A stretch of 64,000 bases of DNA from Rhodamnia argentea (Eukaryota > Streptophyta > Magnoliopsida > Myrtales > Myrtaceae). Positions 36,772-48,887 of this stretch are shown here, in pieces. The stretch is taken from positions 33,114,934 through 33,178,933 of the forward strand of contig NC_063151.1 in assembly GCF_020921035.1 (NCBI RefSeq), in the 5' to 3' direction. Position 1 is the stretch's first letter. The number at the start of each line of letters is the position of its first letter. The notes beneath the pieces are model-generated. The model was given only the letters and a program-made list of their open reading frames with translations, did not search any database and was not told the origin of the DNA. The translations under genes and the position numbers were made by a program.

Positions 36772-37528
36772 GGAAAAATTACCGAAAAAGTACAAAACCT
36801 ATGGTAATCTTACTAATTCAGTCCTAATTTCTTTTTTTTTTTTACCAATTGAGTTCTAAATCTTTTGTATTTGTGTCAATTCATTCTATCCGGTCAATTT
36901 TGACCGAAAATCACCGACATTGCACTACCGGTGCCGACATAGACATTTTTTAGTAATTTTTAAATATTTTTTAAATTATGTATTTATCTATTTTCTCTTT
37001 CTTATTTTTTTTCAATCCCTTCCTTCTTCCTCCAGCCGATTGCCGAGGTCTAGTAACCGAGCAAAGGCGAAGGCCGATGAGGTCGATATCACCGCCTCTT
37101 GCGAAGGTCATCCTCGTTGGCCACTAGCGAGAGCAAGCCACCCATGAAGAGGCTAGACCTCGCCCAACGACAGCAAGGTCGAACCTCACCAGTGGCCGGA
37201 GGGGGGCGAGCTTCACCAACTTGCCGGTCTTCACCTCTGGTTGGTTGTTGAGGTCCAATAACAAGCTGGAAGAAGAAGGAAGTGAAGGAAAAAAAAAAAG
37301 AGAAAGAAAAAAAATAAAAAAAATCAAAAATTGAAAAAATATTAAAAATTATTATAAGTTGTGCACGTTAACGCCGACCGTGCCACGATAGCAATTTTAG
37401 GCCAAAATTGGCCGGATGAATTGAATTTGTGCAAATGCAAAAAGTTTAAGACTCAATTGGCCCAAAAAAAAATTAGGACTGAATTGACGTAATTGCAATA
37501 AATTTTGGACTTCTTTTATAAGTCTCCC
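36772..37528. mobile_element. Foldback element, same family as 28.0-29.3 kb
   Basis: The arms share the alternating 'CAATTGAGTTCTAAATC / GTGTCAATTCATTC' and 'GACTGAATTGACGTAATTGC' blocks, in inverted orientation. A core (37020-37260) of GC-rich, coding-like DNA lies between pyrimidine- and purine-rich stretches that are themselves inverted (TTCCTTCTTCCTCCAGC versus GGAAGAAGAAGGAAGTG). Confidence 0.6.
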
Positions 37529-38215
37529 ATCACCTTGATTTTAGTATATTTTCCTCACGCGATGCTTAACTTCTTTCCCAAAATCGACCACACCAATGCC
37601 GAGCGCCATGGTTCCACACCTTTTGCATCACAGTTCGAGGAATTCTTCTGTCCATATGTTTGAAGAATTGCGTAGATTGAGCTTTCGCATATGATTCTCA
37701 GTTCTCTTGGTCTCGGACGTCAAATCCTTGTTGCTTTCAGAAACCGCAAAATTCTAGGGTTCGACGAATTGACCACCCCAATCAATTTAGAGCATCATGA
37801 TCAACCGAAGCAAGTGGTCGGATTAGAGTTATAATTTTTTTCTTTGTCAAGAGCATCATTCATCTCTGCGAGTGAAAATCGCGAGCCCAATTCAACATAT
37901 GCACACCCCAAGAGAATTCGAAGAAGATTGCACACATTAGCTAACATAATATGTAACTTCTTTTTCGTGACACAAATATTTGATATCAGAATTCATTCTC
38001 AATCTTGGAGAGAGAGTCATAAATAGAAGCGAAAACATAGAGTGTAAGCAAACGGGCTATATTGATTAATGATTATCGAGTTATTATATTCGAAAAGTAA
38101 GTATGAACATCTCGAAATAAGGAAAGCTTCTAGGGATTTGATAACTTATCGAAAGCAACAATGATCGGTAAGGCGGTCGTTAGTTTATCTTTTTGAGTCA
38201 CCAATTAGTTAAGGC
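37529..38215. other. Intergenic, nothing recognised
   Basis: No supported gene or element. Some similarity in base composition to its surroundings only. Confidence 0.4.
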
Positions 38216-38662
38216 AATTTTGTGAAAACCCGACAACTGAGTCGCTTGGTCCTTCGACATGGTCCCATCCAGATCAATCCACGGAAATCATATCATTCTC
38301 ATTTCTAACGGGCTTAAATCCCTACCATCTAACAGGTATTACATGCTAGAGTAGTGGCTGGGCTTATCACACAAACAAATGGATGTGATCAAAAGGTTTC
38401 AGTCAATCTAAGAAAACCGTTTGATTGCACACATGCTTGTTGGGTTCAAGGAATGGGCCTTTGAACTAATTGGGCTTTTCAATTTTTCATTTTTTTTAAC
38501 TTTTTCAATCTTAAGCTGCTCGACCACAAGACAAGAGTTTGACATGCTACTAAAACAACATGGAAATGAGAAGAATTCCTGGTCGGAATTAGTGGTAAAG
38601 CCAGTTGGTAATCCACTAATATATAACTACAGAAAATAGGGTTTAGTAGTTACTAAAAAGAT
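38216..38662. repeat. Downstream flank of O-methyltransferase 1, contiguous copy
   Basis: Matches three separated blocks further right: 48925-49015 (CTTGGTCCTTCGACATGGTC), 50955-51120 (CTTTTTCAATCTTAAGCTGC) and 56985-57150 (GTGGTAAAGCCAGTTGG). Order and orientation are the same. Confidence 0.8.
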
Positions 38663-38827
38663 TCGGGACAACTTCATTTAATACACCAATTATTATACGT
38701 CACATTATTTAATCAACAAGAATTCTCAGTATGAATACATCCTCACATAATTAAATCCATGGATAGATAGTACTGCGTTTTTTCCGAAAGTCAAATTCCA
38801 ACATACTGGGTACACAAAGAGAGTCTA

Positions 38828-41402
38828 TCACTTGTACAACTCCATGACCACCCAAAGTTCACTCGCAACACAAGCGACTTTGAACTCGGAGAAACCGGCG
38901 GCCTTGGCCAAGGCTCGGAATTCTCTCTCCGTTCTCTCTTGGCCTCCCAGGTGCATCAACATGGTGTTATCGAGTCTGGAGGTGTACATCGACGTCGCAC
39001 TTGTTTCCGGCGCCTCTGGTAGCACCAGATCCATCACTACCACTTTACCTTTACTCAGCAATGCCTCGTAGCAGTTCCTCAGTATTTTAATGCAGTTCTC
39101 GTCATTCCAATTATGCAAGGTATTCTGTATAATCATCATATAACCATATCGACATCATTGAGGATCATGAATTAATATTGTCTGGTATAAGCATAAAGCA
39201 GAAATTTAAGCTATCTCTTCGTTAGGTGTTACTCTATATTCACCTTGATCATGATTGCATCTGCCCTTGGAATGGTAGAGAACATACTCCCACCGACATG
39301 CTGGATTCCTACACATCATGGAAAATAATTTGTCACCAGCATTCAGTATAACTATATATATCTCTATAAACTAATAGGTGAACTTAATGAGTTCTTAAAG
39401 CACACTAGTAGGAAAAAGGATCAAATAACGACATGAAAATAGTCCGACTTTAGTCAGTGTTTGTCTGAATTATCTATTCATATTTCCCACACGCCCGATG
39501 TTGTGTCAGAACCGCTACCAAAAAAGAAACATTATAATTAGGGGAAAAGTACACTAGAAGTGCCATAACTTGTGTACGGCGTTCACTTGAGTGCCATAAT
39601 TTTCAAAACGTTCACTTAAGTGCCATAACTTTCAAAAATCGTTTACTTGAATGCTACGTCGGAGTAAAATTGTTCACTTGAGTGCTATAGTAACTTTTCC
39701 GGCGTGCCACGTCATTTTTCCGGCATTTACAAGAACTTTTCCGGCGTCTATAGTAACTTTTTCGACTGCCACGTTAACTTTTCCGGTTGCCACGTCAACA
39801 TGGCACTCAAGTGAATGATTTTTAAAAGTTATGGCACTTAAGTGAACATTTTGAAAGTTATGGCATTCAAATGAACGCCGTACAAAAGTTATGACACTTC
39901 TAGTGTACTTTTCCCTACCAAAAAATGACTCGGGGTAATGTCCCTGTTTGCAACCCATTAATCAAATAATTAGTTGGAGGAAAATTTTCCAATCAGGATT
40001 GCAGAAAAACAGGATCACTTATAAGGAACCACCGACCGTTCGAAATATATTGCTAAAGCTTGTATAAGGACGGAGAGAGAGTGAGATAGAGTTACCGGAA
40101 TAAGCAGGTGCACTTTCTATTACATGAGGCAAATCAAAGTTGATGCCAACGATAGAAGGGTACTTGGAGATGATCATATTGAGGCACTTGCCGGTACCTC
40201 CGGCCACATCAACTAATGTTGTTAGACCCTCAAAACCTTGATAAAACTCGAGAATTTTGTTCATTACTATTGTCGTCAGACCGTCCATCGCCTTGTTAAA
40301 CGTATTGTTATATGCCGAATCTATATTCATGTACTCGAATATCGACACTCCATGAACTTTCTTGAATTGGTTGCCCCCTTCAAGTATGGCCTCGTTCAGT
40401 TGCAACCTGCACACACAGTGTTGGGCCACAACATAACACAAAAGAAGCATTAAGAATGGAAAACATCGAATGTATTACATATAGGAGGTTCTTGATATTT
40501 CCATTTAATAAACCCTAATCATTTACCTGAACATGGAGGACTTGTAACGTTAGAATTTCTAGTACTTGGTAATGGTATGATGTGCCCAAAAAAGTAATCA
40601 TATCAAAGTTTTGCCATGAATTATTGCATAAGAGTCTAAAACTCAACTGAGCCCAGGCAATCGCAAGATCATCAGAGAAGTAGATACATGTTGCGTTTGA
40701 GCTCATAAGTATGAACCTCGGCACTTATTTGTGATTGCACGCGTCCATTAATTAATTGATCGTGTCACGTGCATAAGAACACGAATCATGGAACAAGCAA
40801 GCAGGTTTTTTGCTAGCAAAATACTCCTTTCCTGAGTATGGTTTTGAACAAAATTCTACATAGAAAAGTGAAAAACAATCGTACTCTATGGAATTTTTAC
40901 ATATGGATTGGTTTTATGGCGACAGAAAAAATGAGCCTACGTTTGATGTTTTTCACTCGTATACGGCTTACCAAACTTGCTGTGGAGCCGGATGGAAGCA
41001 AAGCTCCAACAAAGAAGCCAACGAGCCCTCTCCCTCTTCCTTGGTAAAGAAGCGAGCTGCCGGCGTGAGGCCGTACAGCCTCTCGATAGTCCGGCCATCG
41101 TCCCGCTCGCGCACCTCGCAGCTCAGAAGCGAGTGGCTCGCAAGGAGGCACAGCATCCGGTCGAGCTTTGGAGCAGCTTCCAAGCTCTGTGTGGTGAGCT
41201 GAGAGACAACCTCGGAAGCAGACACCCGAGCCCCCGGGCCGGCTCGGGCCAGGATGTCGAACACGCCGAGCCGGGCAGCGGCGTTCAGGACCATTGGGAA
41301 GACGTGGGAGGTTGCGAAGAGCATCGCGTGGACCCATGCGTTATCGGCCGCCTCTCGATCGTCCGCGATGGAGGGTGTCATAGTGTTTTGGACAGGAGCC
41401 AT
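38828..41402 (-). CDS. Class II O-methyltransferase 1 (COMT-family)
   Basis: Transfers a methyl group from S-adenosylmethionine to a phenolic hydroxyl; substrate not predictable here. Four exons join in phase: 41402-40972, 40406-40096, 39308-39244 and 39124-38828, giving 367 residues, normal for the family. The N-terminal dimerisation part has AMLFATSHVFPMVLNAAARLG. The SAM loop is VDVAGGTG, followed by GINFDLPHV and HVGGSMF. The catalytic His is in LHNWNDE, and the second catalytic acid is in ERTEREF. The position that is Glu in classical COMT (VE-ILP) is Asp here (VMDLVLP). The COMT substrate-pocket segment MNQDK is replaced, so this is unlikely to be the lignin COMT itself. A Mutator-type MITE sits in intron 2. 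Confidence 0.92.
39541..39915. mobile_element. Mutator-type MITE in intron 2 of O-methyltransferase 1
   Basis: Same family as 22286-22637: starts GGGGAAAAGTACACTAGAAG, ends ACACTTCTAGTGTACTTTTCCC, with long inverted arms. TACCAAAAA follows the right end directly (39916-39924). The same 9 bp on the left (39516-39524) is separated from the element by about 16 extra bases. Confidence 0.85.
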
Positions 41403-42599
41403 TTTTAACCTTTGTTTGTGGAGGTGAAGCTCAGTGTCTGTGTGCTCTTCTCGCTGGCATCATTGGATGTGCTCCGAGCTTTTCTCGACTTTCCCAACAG
41501 TTCACACCAGTTGACTTGCTCTCGAAGGACCAATATTGAACAAGAGGTGTTGCAGATCTCCCACGCAGAGCCAGCATCGGGAACTTACCTTGCGGATCTT
41601 GTCTTTGAGCAATTATTTCCGCACATGCAATGTTGGGGAAGCGGACCCAGCTCGGCACACTCAGTGCCGACAAGGAAAAGCCCGCGGCCAAGCAGTCTGT
41701 GGGGGCCTCACCCGCTCGGCAGTTATTACCAGCGCCTTTAATCAAGCACTGGTACTGGCACCGTGAACGATGCTGCAACACCTGTAGCACCTTTCATGAG
41801 CACTTCAGAGCCTTCGGCTCTGTTTAAAGCAAAGCCGAAAGCTTTCCGCTTAAAAAGTCTCATTTTCGCGAATCCTCTCCTCTCCGCAAAAGCTCTTCCC
41901 TCCGTAAAAGCTCTTCCTCTTCTCGCACTCTCAGAGCCCTCTCTCCTCTTGCACTCTCCCTCACATAGCTCACAAAGTTTTTCTCAGATCCCCCTCCCCT
42001 CAGGTGCCTTTATTGATGTTATTATAGATTGTTAGTGCTTTTATTTTATTGCTAATATTTTCGTCATGTTTAAATTAAATTGGGACTTTTTTTATTTTGC
42101 AGAAGTTGAGACAAAAGCAAAGCCGGCCTCCTTACTCGGTGCTTTCTCTTGATAGTTTGAGCTCTTCATTCGGCGCGTGCTTACCTTCAATAGTTTGAGG
42201 TAAATCTCGTTATAGTTATTTTTTACAGTTTCATAAGTATTGTTCTATTTATTTGATTATTATTTGTATCCTCACTAGTTATAATGTTCACGAATTTAAG
42301 TAAAAAAACAATCACCTTAATCTTGTAAAAACAAATTTTTGGGACTCATTTTTGTAACTATGTCCATATCCATTTTGACGATTTTCAAAATATGAAAAAG
42401 AAATTTAAGAGTGTAAAATGAATTTTTGGAAAAAAAAAAGGTGATCAGATGACCCGAGAAGTGGGGGTGGGGTTTGACCCGGTCCGAAAAATATGTTTTT
42501 AATAATTTCAAAATTTGAATATTAGAAAATTAGAAAATAAAAAATTGATTAAAAATATAGAAAAATCATAGAAACTTTAAAAAAAATGAAGAAAAAATA
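41403..42599. other. Upstream region of O-methyltransferase 1
   Basis: Contains the promoter of the minus-strand gene. About 41780-42000 is rich in CTCTTCC/TCTCGC blocks, reminiscent of a 5' leader or a transposon edge. No gene was recognised. The left border of the neighbouring Mutator-like element could lie anywhere here; no terminal repeat was found. Confidence 0.4.
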
Positions 42600-43010
42600 T
42601 TAAAAAATTCAAAAAAAAAAGGAAATAGCCACAATCAACTGGCCATTGACTATTTTGGTCAGTAACTTAAAAAAATGACGATTTTGCCCTTCTGAAAAAT
42701 TGTCTCTAAAAAAAATTGTAAAAATTCCAAAAATTAGGAAATAGCTACAATCAATTGGCTATGGACGATTTTGGGTATTTTGCCCGACGACTTTAAAAAA
42801 ATGACGATTTTACCATTCTGTCTCCCAAGAAAATTGTAAAAAATCCCAAAAAATAGGAAATTGCCACAATCAACTGGCTATAGACGACTCACGGTATTTT
42901 GGCCAACGACTTTAAAAAAATGACGATTTTGCCCTTCTGTCTCCCAAAAAGATTTAAAAAATCTCAAAAAATAGGAAATGACCACAATCAACTAGCCATG
43001 GACGATTTAG
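42600..43010 (+). repeat. Tandem repeat, period ~117 bp, about 3.5 units
   Basis: GGAAAT(A/T)G(C/A)(C/T)ACAATCAACT recurs at 42621, 42737, 42856 and 42974 (spacing 116, 119, 118). Each unit also holds GACTTTAAAAAAATGACGAT and CCCTTCTG. Inverted relatives lie at 23580-23830. Confidence 0.9.
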
Positions 43011-43169
43011 GGTATTTTGATCACACATTCTCTAACCCCTTAGGGCTATACTACGATATTTATTTCATTTTATATATTGATAGCGGTAATGTTAATTTGT
43101 TAACGCATACGAGACAATATTTACCAAATTGTAGGTGCGAAATAATTTCTAATTTATTTATTTAGTAGA

Positions 43170-45415
43170 ATGTCGTCTACATCTTTTGCGATTGTGCATT
43201 GGGGAGATACAATAGTACGAACTGAATATGGAATTGATTACGAATGCAAACAATCTACCATGTTCGAGATTGCAAATATATCGATATTTGATGAGTTACG
43301 TGTTTCGATTGAGAGCGCGTTGAATATAACAGGAAATCAATATATTCAAACAAGAGTGTACAGATACTCGGTTGTAACACGCAATTGTGTTACATATGAC
43401 ATTACGGAGGTGCATGATGATGCTACGCTTAGGATGATCTAGCAATTTGCACTTCAGGCCGATGCTACGAGATTTTTATAGTTTTATGCAACTATAGCTG
43501 AATGCCAAATGAGAGATGATTCAATTGAGGCGTGTTTGAATGTTGGTGAAGATGACGATGGTCTCGCATAATCGCACGTGCAGTCCAATGATAATGATGA
43601 TGATGATGGTGATGAAGAAGATGATCATTAGATGGACACCGATGACAGTGATGAAAAAGATGTCGGATGTGACAATATAGAGGCTTACTACAATACCCAG
43701 TGCAATAATCTCATTTTGCCGTTGGTACATCCACCGCCTTATTCGTAGATCGACTTTGACATGATGTAAGACGATACAAGAGCCAAGTCGGGTCATATGT
43801 TATTTGATCCATCAAAAGAATTTGATATTGGTATGTTATTTTCATCACGGGACGTGGTGCATTTGGTCGCGAAAGAATACTCCCTTAGGAGAAATCAAAA
43901 TTTTCGTAGTTATTTGACAAAGAAAACAGAATATGTGATAAAGTGTGGCAATCCAAATGGATCGTGTGGTTGGAGGCTCTGCACAATTGCTAAATGGGGT
44001 GACATGTTTTGGAAAATAAGTAAGTACAATGGGCCACATACATGCAGTTCTCCGCAAATGTCACGGGATCATCGGCACCTTGACCAAAAGTACCTCTACA
44101 CCCAGATAGAAGCAATGGTTGCCGCCCAACCGGATATCAAAATTAAGTCACCGATGGCGGAGATTCAAGACAACCTACACTTCGAACCTACTTACCGTAA
44201 AACCTAGAAGGCCAAACAAATGGCGATTGCCGGACAATTTGGAGATTGAGATGAGTCATAGGTAGGTTGAAGACGTAGATGATCGAAATGGAGAGCCGGA
44301 ATCCAGGGTCGTATTTTGTGATCGATGATCACATCAACCTAGATCGGGGCTGCACGGTTTTCAATCGGATGTTTTGGACTTTCAAGCGGACGATTGAAGG
44401 CTTTGCAAGTTGTCGACTTGTGATATTTGTTAATGGTACATTTTTGTATGGAAAATACCAAAGAACGCTCCTTTGTGCGGCCTCACTTGATGGCAACAAT
44501 CATAGTTTTTCGTTGGCATTTGCTATAGTCTATCGAGAAAATGTTGACAATTGGACTTGATTTATGAATTTGTTGTGGGGATATGTCACTGGGAGAGATG
44601 ATATTTGTGTAATATCAGACAGACATATCGGGCTTCAACCAACAATGGAGACAGCACGGTGGCATCCTCCACATGGCCACCATAGATATTGCATTCGGCA
44701 TGTTGTCAGCAACTACAATAAACAATTCAAAAATGCCGAAGGTAAAAGACTTGTGGAGATGACAAGTAAATTCTCGAATTTATAAATTTCAGAAAAATAC
44801 GTGTTCAAAAATTTGACTGCAAAGTAGTAATTATTGTTGTAATGTACAACTTACGTGAACCAACGGCGGAAGTTTGACCAAATCATGAGCCAAATTAGGG
44901 GGTTCGATCTAGCTACAACTGCATGGTACGATCAGATTCCTAGAGAAAAATGAACAAAGGCTTATGATGAAGGGATAAGATATGAATCGATGACGACAAA
45001 TTTAGTTGAATCCGTCAACGGGATGCTGAAGGGTTTTCGTGGTCCACCAATAGCAGCCATGGTGGACAAGATATTCTACCAGTTTGTGCACTATTTTGAT
45101 ACGAGAAAAATGATGTACATGGTGCAAAAAGACAATGAGTGGAAATATACGCAATTTGCGGGTGCCATGCTCGAGCACAATAGTCAAAAAGCAAATAGGC
45201 ATGTAGTAACATGTTTCGACTTTGATAGCAGGATTTTTGAAGTGAAAACTGGACATGGCGGATCTAGGGGTTCGGGGGACCACAAATACATAGTGCGCCT
45301 AGACTTACGAACGTGCACATGTAGAAAATTTCAAGGGCCGAAAATCCCATTTTCACACATAATTGCAGCATGTCAAACGTATGGTATTGATTACGGATCG
45401 TACATAGATGAATGA
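43170..45415 (+). pseudogene. Mutator-like (MULE) transposase, decayed
   Basis: Pieces in order: a PB1-like N-terminal segment (43170-43440), a FAR1/MuDR-type zinc-binding segment (43797-44205, GSCGWRLCTIAKW and ITKYNGPHTC-like), the MULE transposase core (44345-44780, GTFLYGKYQRTLLCAASLDG then VISDRHIG) and a SWIM zinc finger (45280-45400, TCTCRKFQ...SHIIAAC). Several in-frame stops separate them. Two key residues are gone: the first catalytic Asp is Asn (codon at 44432-44434, VNGTF where VDGTF is usual), and a SWIM Cys is Phe (IPFSH for IPCSH). It cannot make an active transposase. Confidence 0.9.
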
Positions 45416-45896
45416 TATACATTAGATAAAACGCTTCGGTGCTATCGGTACATGTTTCATCCGTTGGGGCATCTTGATTACTAGCTTGAACCCGACGAGC
45501 TGCCATTAGTGTCAGAACCGAGTCGTATTCAGAAGAAAGGAAGGCCACGTGCATCACCGATACGTAATGAGATGGACCGGAGAAGACCGAGAGTAGCACT
45601 TCGCGAAATCATTGTACACGCCTGGGAAAATCAAGGCATAACAGGAAAACTTGTACACACGGATCAGCCCGAGAGTAAATCACGGTTGTGTTAATTATGT
45701 AAATTAGTTTCATGAAGTTTTTGTAATGTTATAATATAATTATTGGATTGATATTTATGAAGTTCATTTTTTCCGGGTTTTTACATTACATTTATGATTT
45801 TTTTGTAATGTTATAATATCACAATTGCACGATATTTATTCAGTTCATTTGTTCCATGTTATCCATACATATGGGAATTTGTTATAATGTTATAAT

Positions 45897-48150
45897 ATGA
45901 CACATAGTACTTATATTCATTTGGGTCTAGAGGATGATTTACTACTTATTGGGCAAACCCGACATGGATCTCATACTATATGTGACGCTAAGATAACTCA
46001 AGAATTTAGCAATCGATCCGTCCTTTGTAAAAACATTATCAAAATTGCAACTAACTATTTATGTTACATTTCACGGGTACATCCGACAGAAGCCCTTAGA
46101 TGTTAGCAAGCAATGCTACATATAGGTGAACTTGATCCGCGCATAGTCCCGTATCTGCAAGTTTCGGGATTTTATAGCGTTTATATGATGGGATTTGTGC
46201 AGCTTGATTGACATTTAATTACTGCATTGATCCAGCGGTGGAGGCCCGAAACCCACATCTTCCATATGCCAGAAGGTGAATGCACTATCACGCTACGGGA
46301 TATTGCAGTGCTTACGTGGCTTTCCATATATTGACATGTAGTTACGAGCCCCACTAATGTAAATTGGGCCACCGTCTGTGATGATCTACTTGGTGCTTAC
46401 CCATCCGGGTTGCGTGGCACACAGATAAGTTTAAGCTGGTTGAGACAACACTTTGAAGATCTTTCGGCAGAAACCAATGATGTCACTATAGTGCGGCATG
46501 CTATGGCTTTTATTCTTCGTATGCTAAGAGGATCTATTTTCGAGGACAAATCGGGTGCCCGAGTTAGTTTGTTGTTTCTTCCACTACCGGCGAACCTCAA
46601 TGTCTCTACGCAATGCAGTTAGGGTTCAACGTAACTTGCATGTTTGTATCAAGAGCTATGCCGTAAACCTAACCCATAAGAGAAGCAAATGGGCGGTGCC
46701 CTACATGTATTGCGGATTTGGGCGTGGGAGCCATTCAGATGTGTCTCCACATCCTTGACGATTGATGTCCTTTAGTACATGTACCTTTCGGTAGTCGGTA
46801 TGTGATCTATTGTATTTTCAGTTCGTGCGTCATTAATTCTTTCTAGTGCGTATAATATATGAAAATTAAATATTTTTTATTTATGCAGTTGAAGTCAAAG
46901 TCGAAACACAACGGAGGCCCCCATGCATACGTTGGTACATCTGCGCTACCAATTTGATAGATTGGCATCCGAAAATATAAGTAATGATAGCAACAAATAA
47001 GTTTAATATAATGTTAGTTTTTAAATTAATTCTTCATTTAATTTGGTATGTTTTATTACGATAACAGATTACTTGGGAGCCTTACGCCGACGACATTCCG
47101 GAGACTCTACCGTATGACTGCCTATAGGGACAAGATATTTGGAGGGCTCGTGTCTCACTCATCCGTTTCTGAATAGTTGAGTGGCATTTTCGCCCGTTTG
47201 GTATGCAATAGTCAATACCTACTCCTCTTGGCAATCACAAAGCTTTGCATGACATTAACAATAGGCCACTTGGGAAGGATTGGACAGCTAAGCATGGACG
47301 ATGGATCACTATGTGGGACAGACGTATCGAATATATAGTCCATATTGATCCCGCAATGGAGGAACTTCACTTTTATTCAGAATATATGGAATGGTTTCGT
47401 AGACATACATGGAAGTGGATTTCTATTACGAGAGCTGCAATGGGTTTAACAATTCGTGCAAATACTTTCAATTTAATTTATTAATTATATTTTAGTAACA
47501 TAAGTTATTGGCATTTGATAATATTTGTTACTTGTGATGTCATTACCGGGGTGATGGCGTCGAACAAATCTTATATATAACAAATTCACGTCCAACTCGT
47601 CAGGCTTGGGCGGATGTGAGGAGGATAGCTAGGGCAATACTATGCGACCAGAATGAGGAGAGGTAGCTAACAATAATGTCACCACCTCAACCAGCAACTA
47701 CAGCAAGACTCGTTGACCCTCACGATGACGACCCACCCGAGCCTGTTCGGCCGACCTAGAGGACTCCTTCGGCTCATGTAGTTGGCGATGTCGTCCCCTA
47801 CACCTTGGAGTATCATACGACAGATTTTGCTCCGGATTTCACTCTAGGGTTAGGCCGGATAGATTTTGATACGGGATTTGCCCAATTTGCCACCCCATTT
47901 CCCCAGGGATCTACTTTTGCATTTCCTGACAATCCATTGCCGCAGACTCCAGCTCCTTCTTCTGCTTCTTATGGATCCAATTTCTCTCCTTTTTATCCAG
48001 GCTTTTCTACAGTATGATATGTACCATCCGGGCATGGCATATTTTCACAAGATATGCCTTCATCATCTACATATCCTTCTCGCCCGGATCCTCGTCCTCA
48101 TCGGTATAATACTAGACATGCCAAGCACCGAAGAGAACCCGATTGCGGAA
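45897..48150 (+). pseudogene. Plant mobile domain (PP7-long-form-like) sequence, decayed
   Basis: Follows the transposase in the same orientation. Recognisable pieces are [58 protein letters not shown], then after breaks WEPYADDIPETLPYD and RPLGKDWTAKHGRWITMWDR. These match the plant mobile domain of MAIN/MAIL1 and 'PP7 long form homolog' proteins. At least five in-frame stops lie between them. Given the flanking transposase, this is most likely part of the same mobile element and not a host gene. The Pro/Ser-rich tail at 47805-48015 also fits these proteins. Confidence 0.8.
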
Positions 48151-48780
48151 TAGGAGGTCATGTAGGAAGACGACATCATCAGTAGATGTAATTACGATTA
48201 ACGATTGTTATCTATTATGAAAATTACATGTTTTTCATATATCTCAAGACTTTTATTTTATAAATATTCTTAATTAATTACATTAATACAAAATTATTTA
48301 TTAATTATTGATAATTACTTTATAAAAATAAGCTTTGAAAGAAAAAAAATATAAATAAAATAATAATTATCAAAAATGTAAAAAAAAATTACAATTTTTT
48401 TTCGAAAAAGGCCGAGCGAAACAAAAGGCCGGGCTTCGACTCGAGGCGGGTCTGTTGGATCCGCTCGGCATCCGGGCTGTCGAGTGGCGGTCCGGTTGGC
48501 AGCCCAACCGCCGAGCGGATCCCAAATTGGTAAATATATATTTTTTAAACCTATTTTGGTATAAAAAAAAAATTCCGCGTAATTTGGAAAAAAGCCCTCT
48601 AATGTTGCGCTGCAGAGCAAGCTCGAGCAATTATTTAGGGTTTCATGCTATTGTTTTTCAGCTTACGCTCCGTTTGTTTAACAATACCGTTAATGATTGC
48701 AAGTGCGTACAAGTTGTTATAAAAAAATTCATTATAATCAATTCGTAGATTGACTACACCCATTTACAAGCAATGGAGAT
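48151..48780. other. Edge region right of the Mutator/PMD sequence
   Basis: AT-rich, with a GC-rich island at 48410-48530 (CCGAGCG and CGCTCGG repeated in inverted orientation). Possibly the right edge of the mobile element; no terminal repeat could be paired. Confidence 0.35.
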
Positions 48781-48887
48781 AGAAGCCTCTTATGATCACG
48801 TGGCTCAATTTTGTTCAACACCCATTTACAAGTATTCTCCGAAGGAAAGTTGAACAAAATTGAGCCACGTGATCAAAAGAGGCTTCT
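48781..48887. other. Near-perfect 39-bp hairpin
   Basis: Left arm 48781-48819 and right arm 48849-48887 are reverse complements with one mismatch in 39 positions; the loop is 29 nt. The arms include CCACGTGATC, so a G-box core CACGTG is in each arm. No matching open frame or transposon ends. Confidence 0.9.

Noticed and set aside
40897..41337. Antisense protein-coding genes over O-methyltransferase exon 1
   Set aside because: GC-rich exons give long shadow frames in other phases; the O-methyltransferase frame explains the region fully.
41431..41827. Separate gene between O-methyltransferase 1 and the Mutator-like element
   Set aside because: Overlapping open frames on both strands with no domain or splice support.
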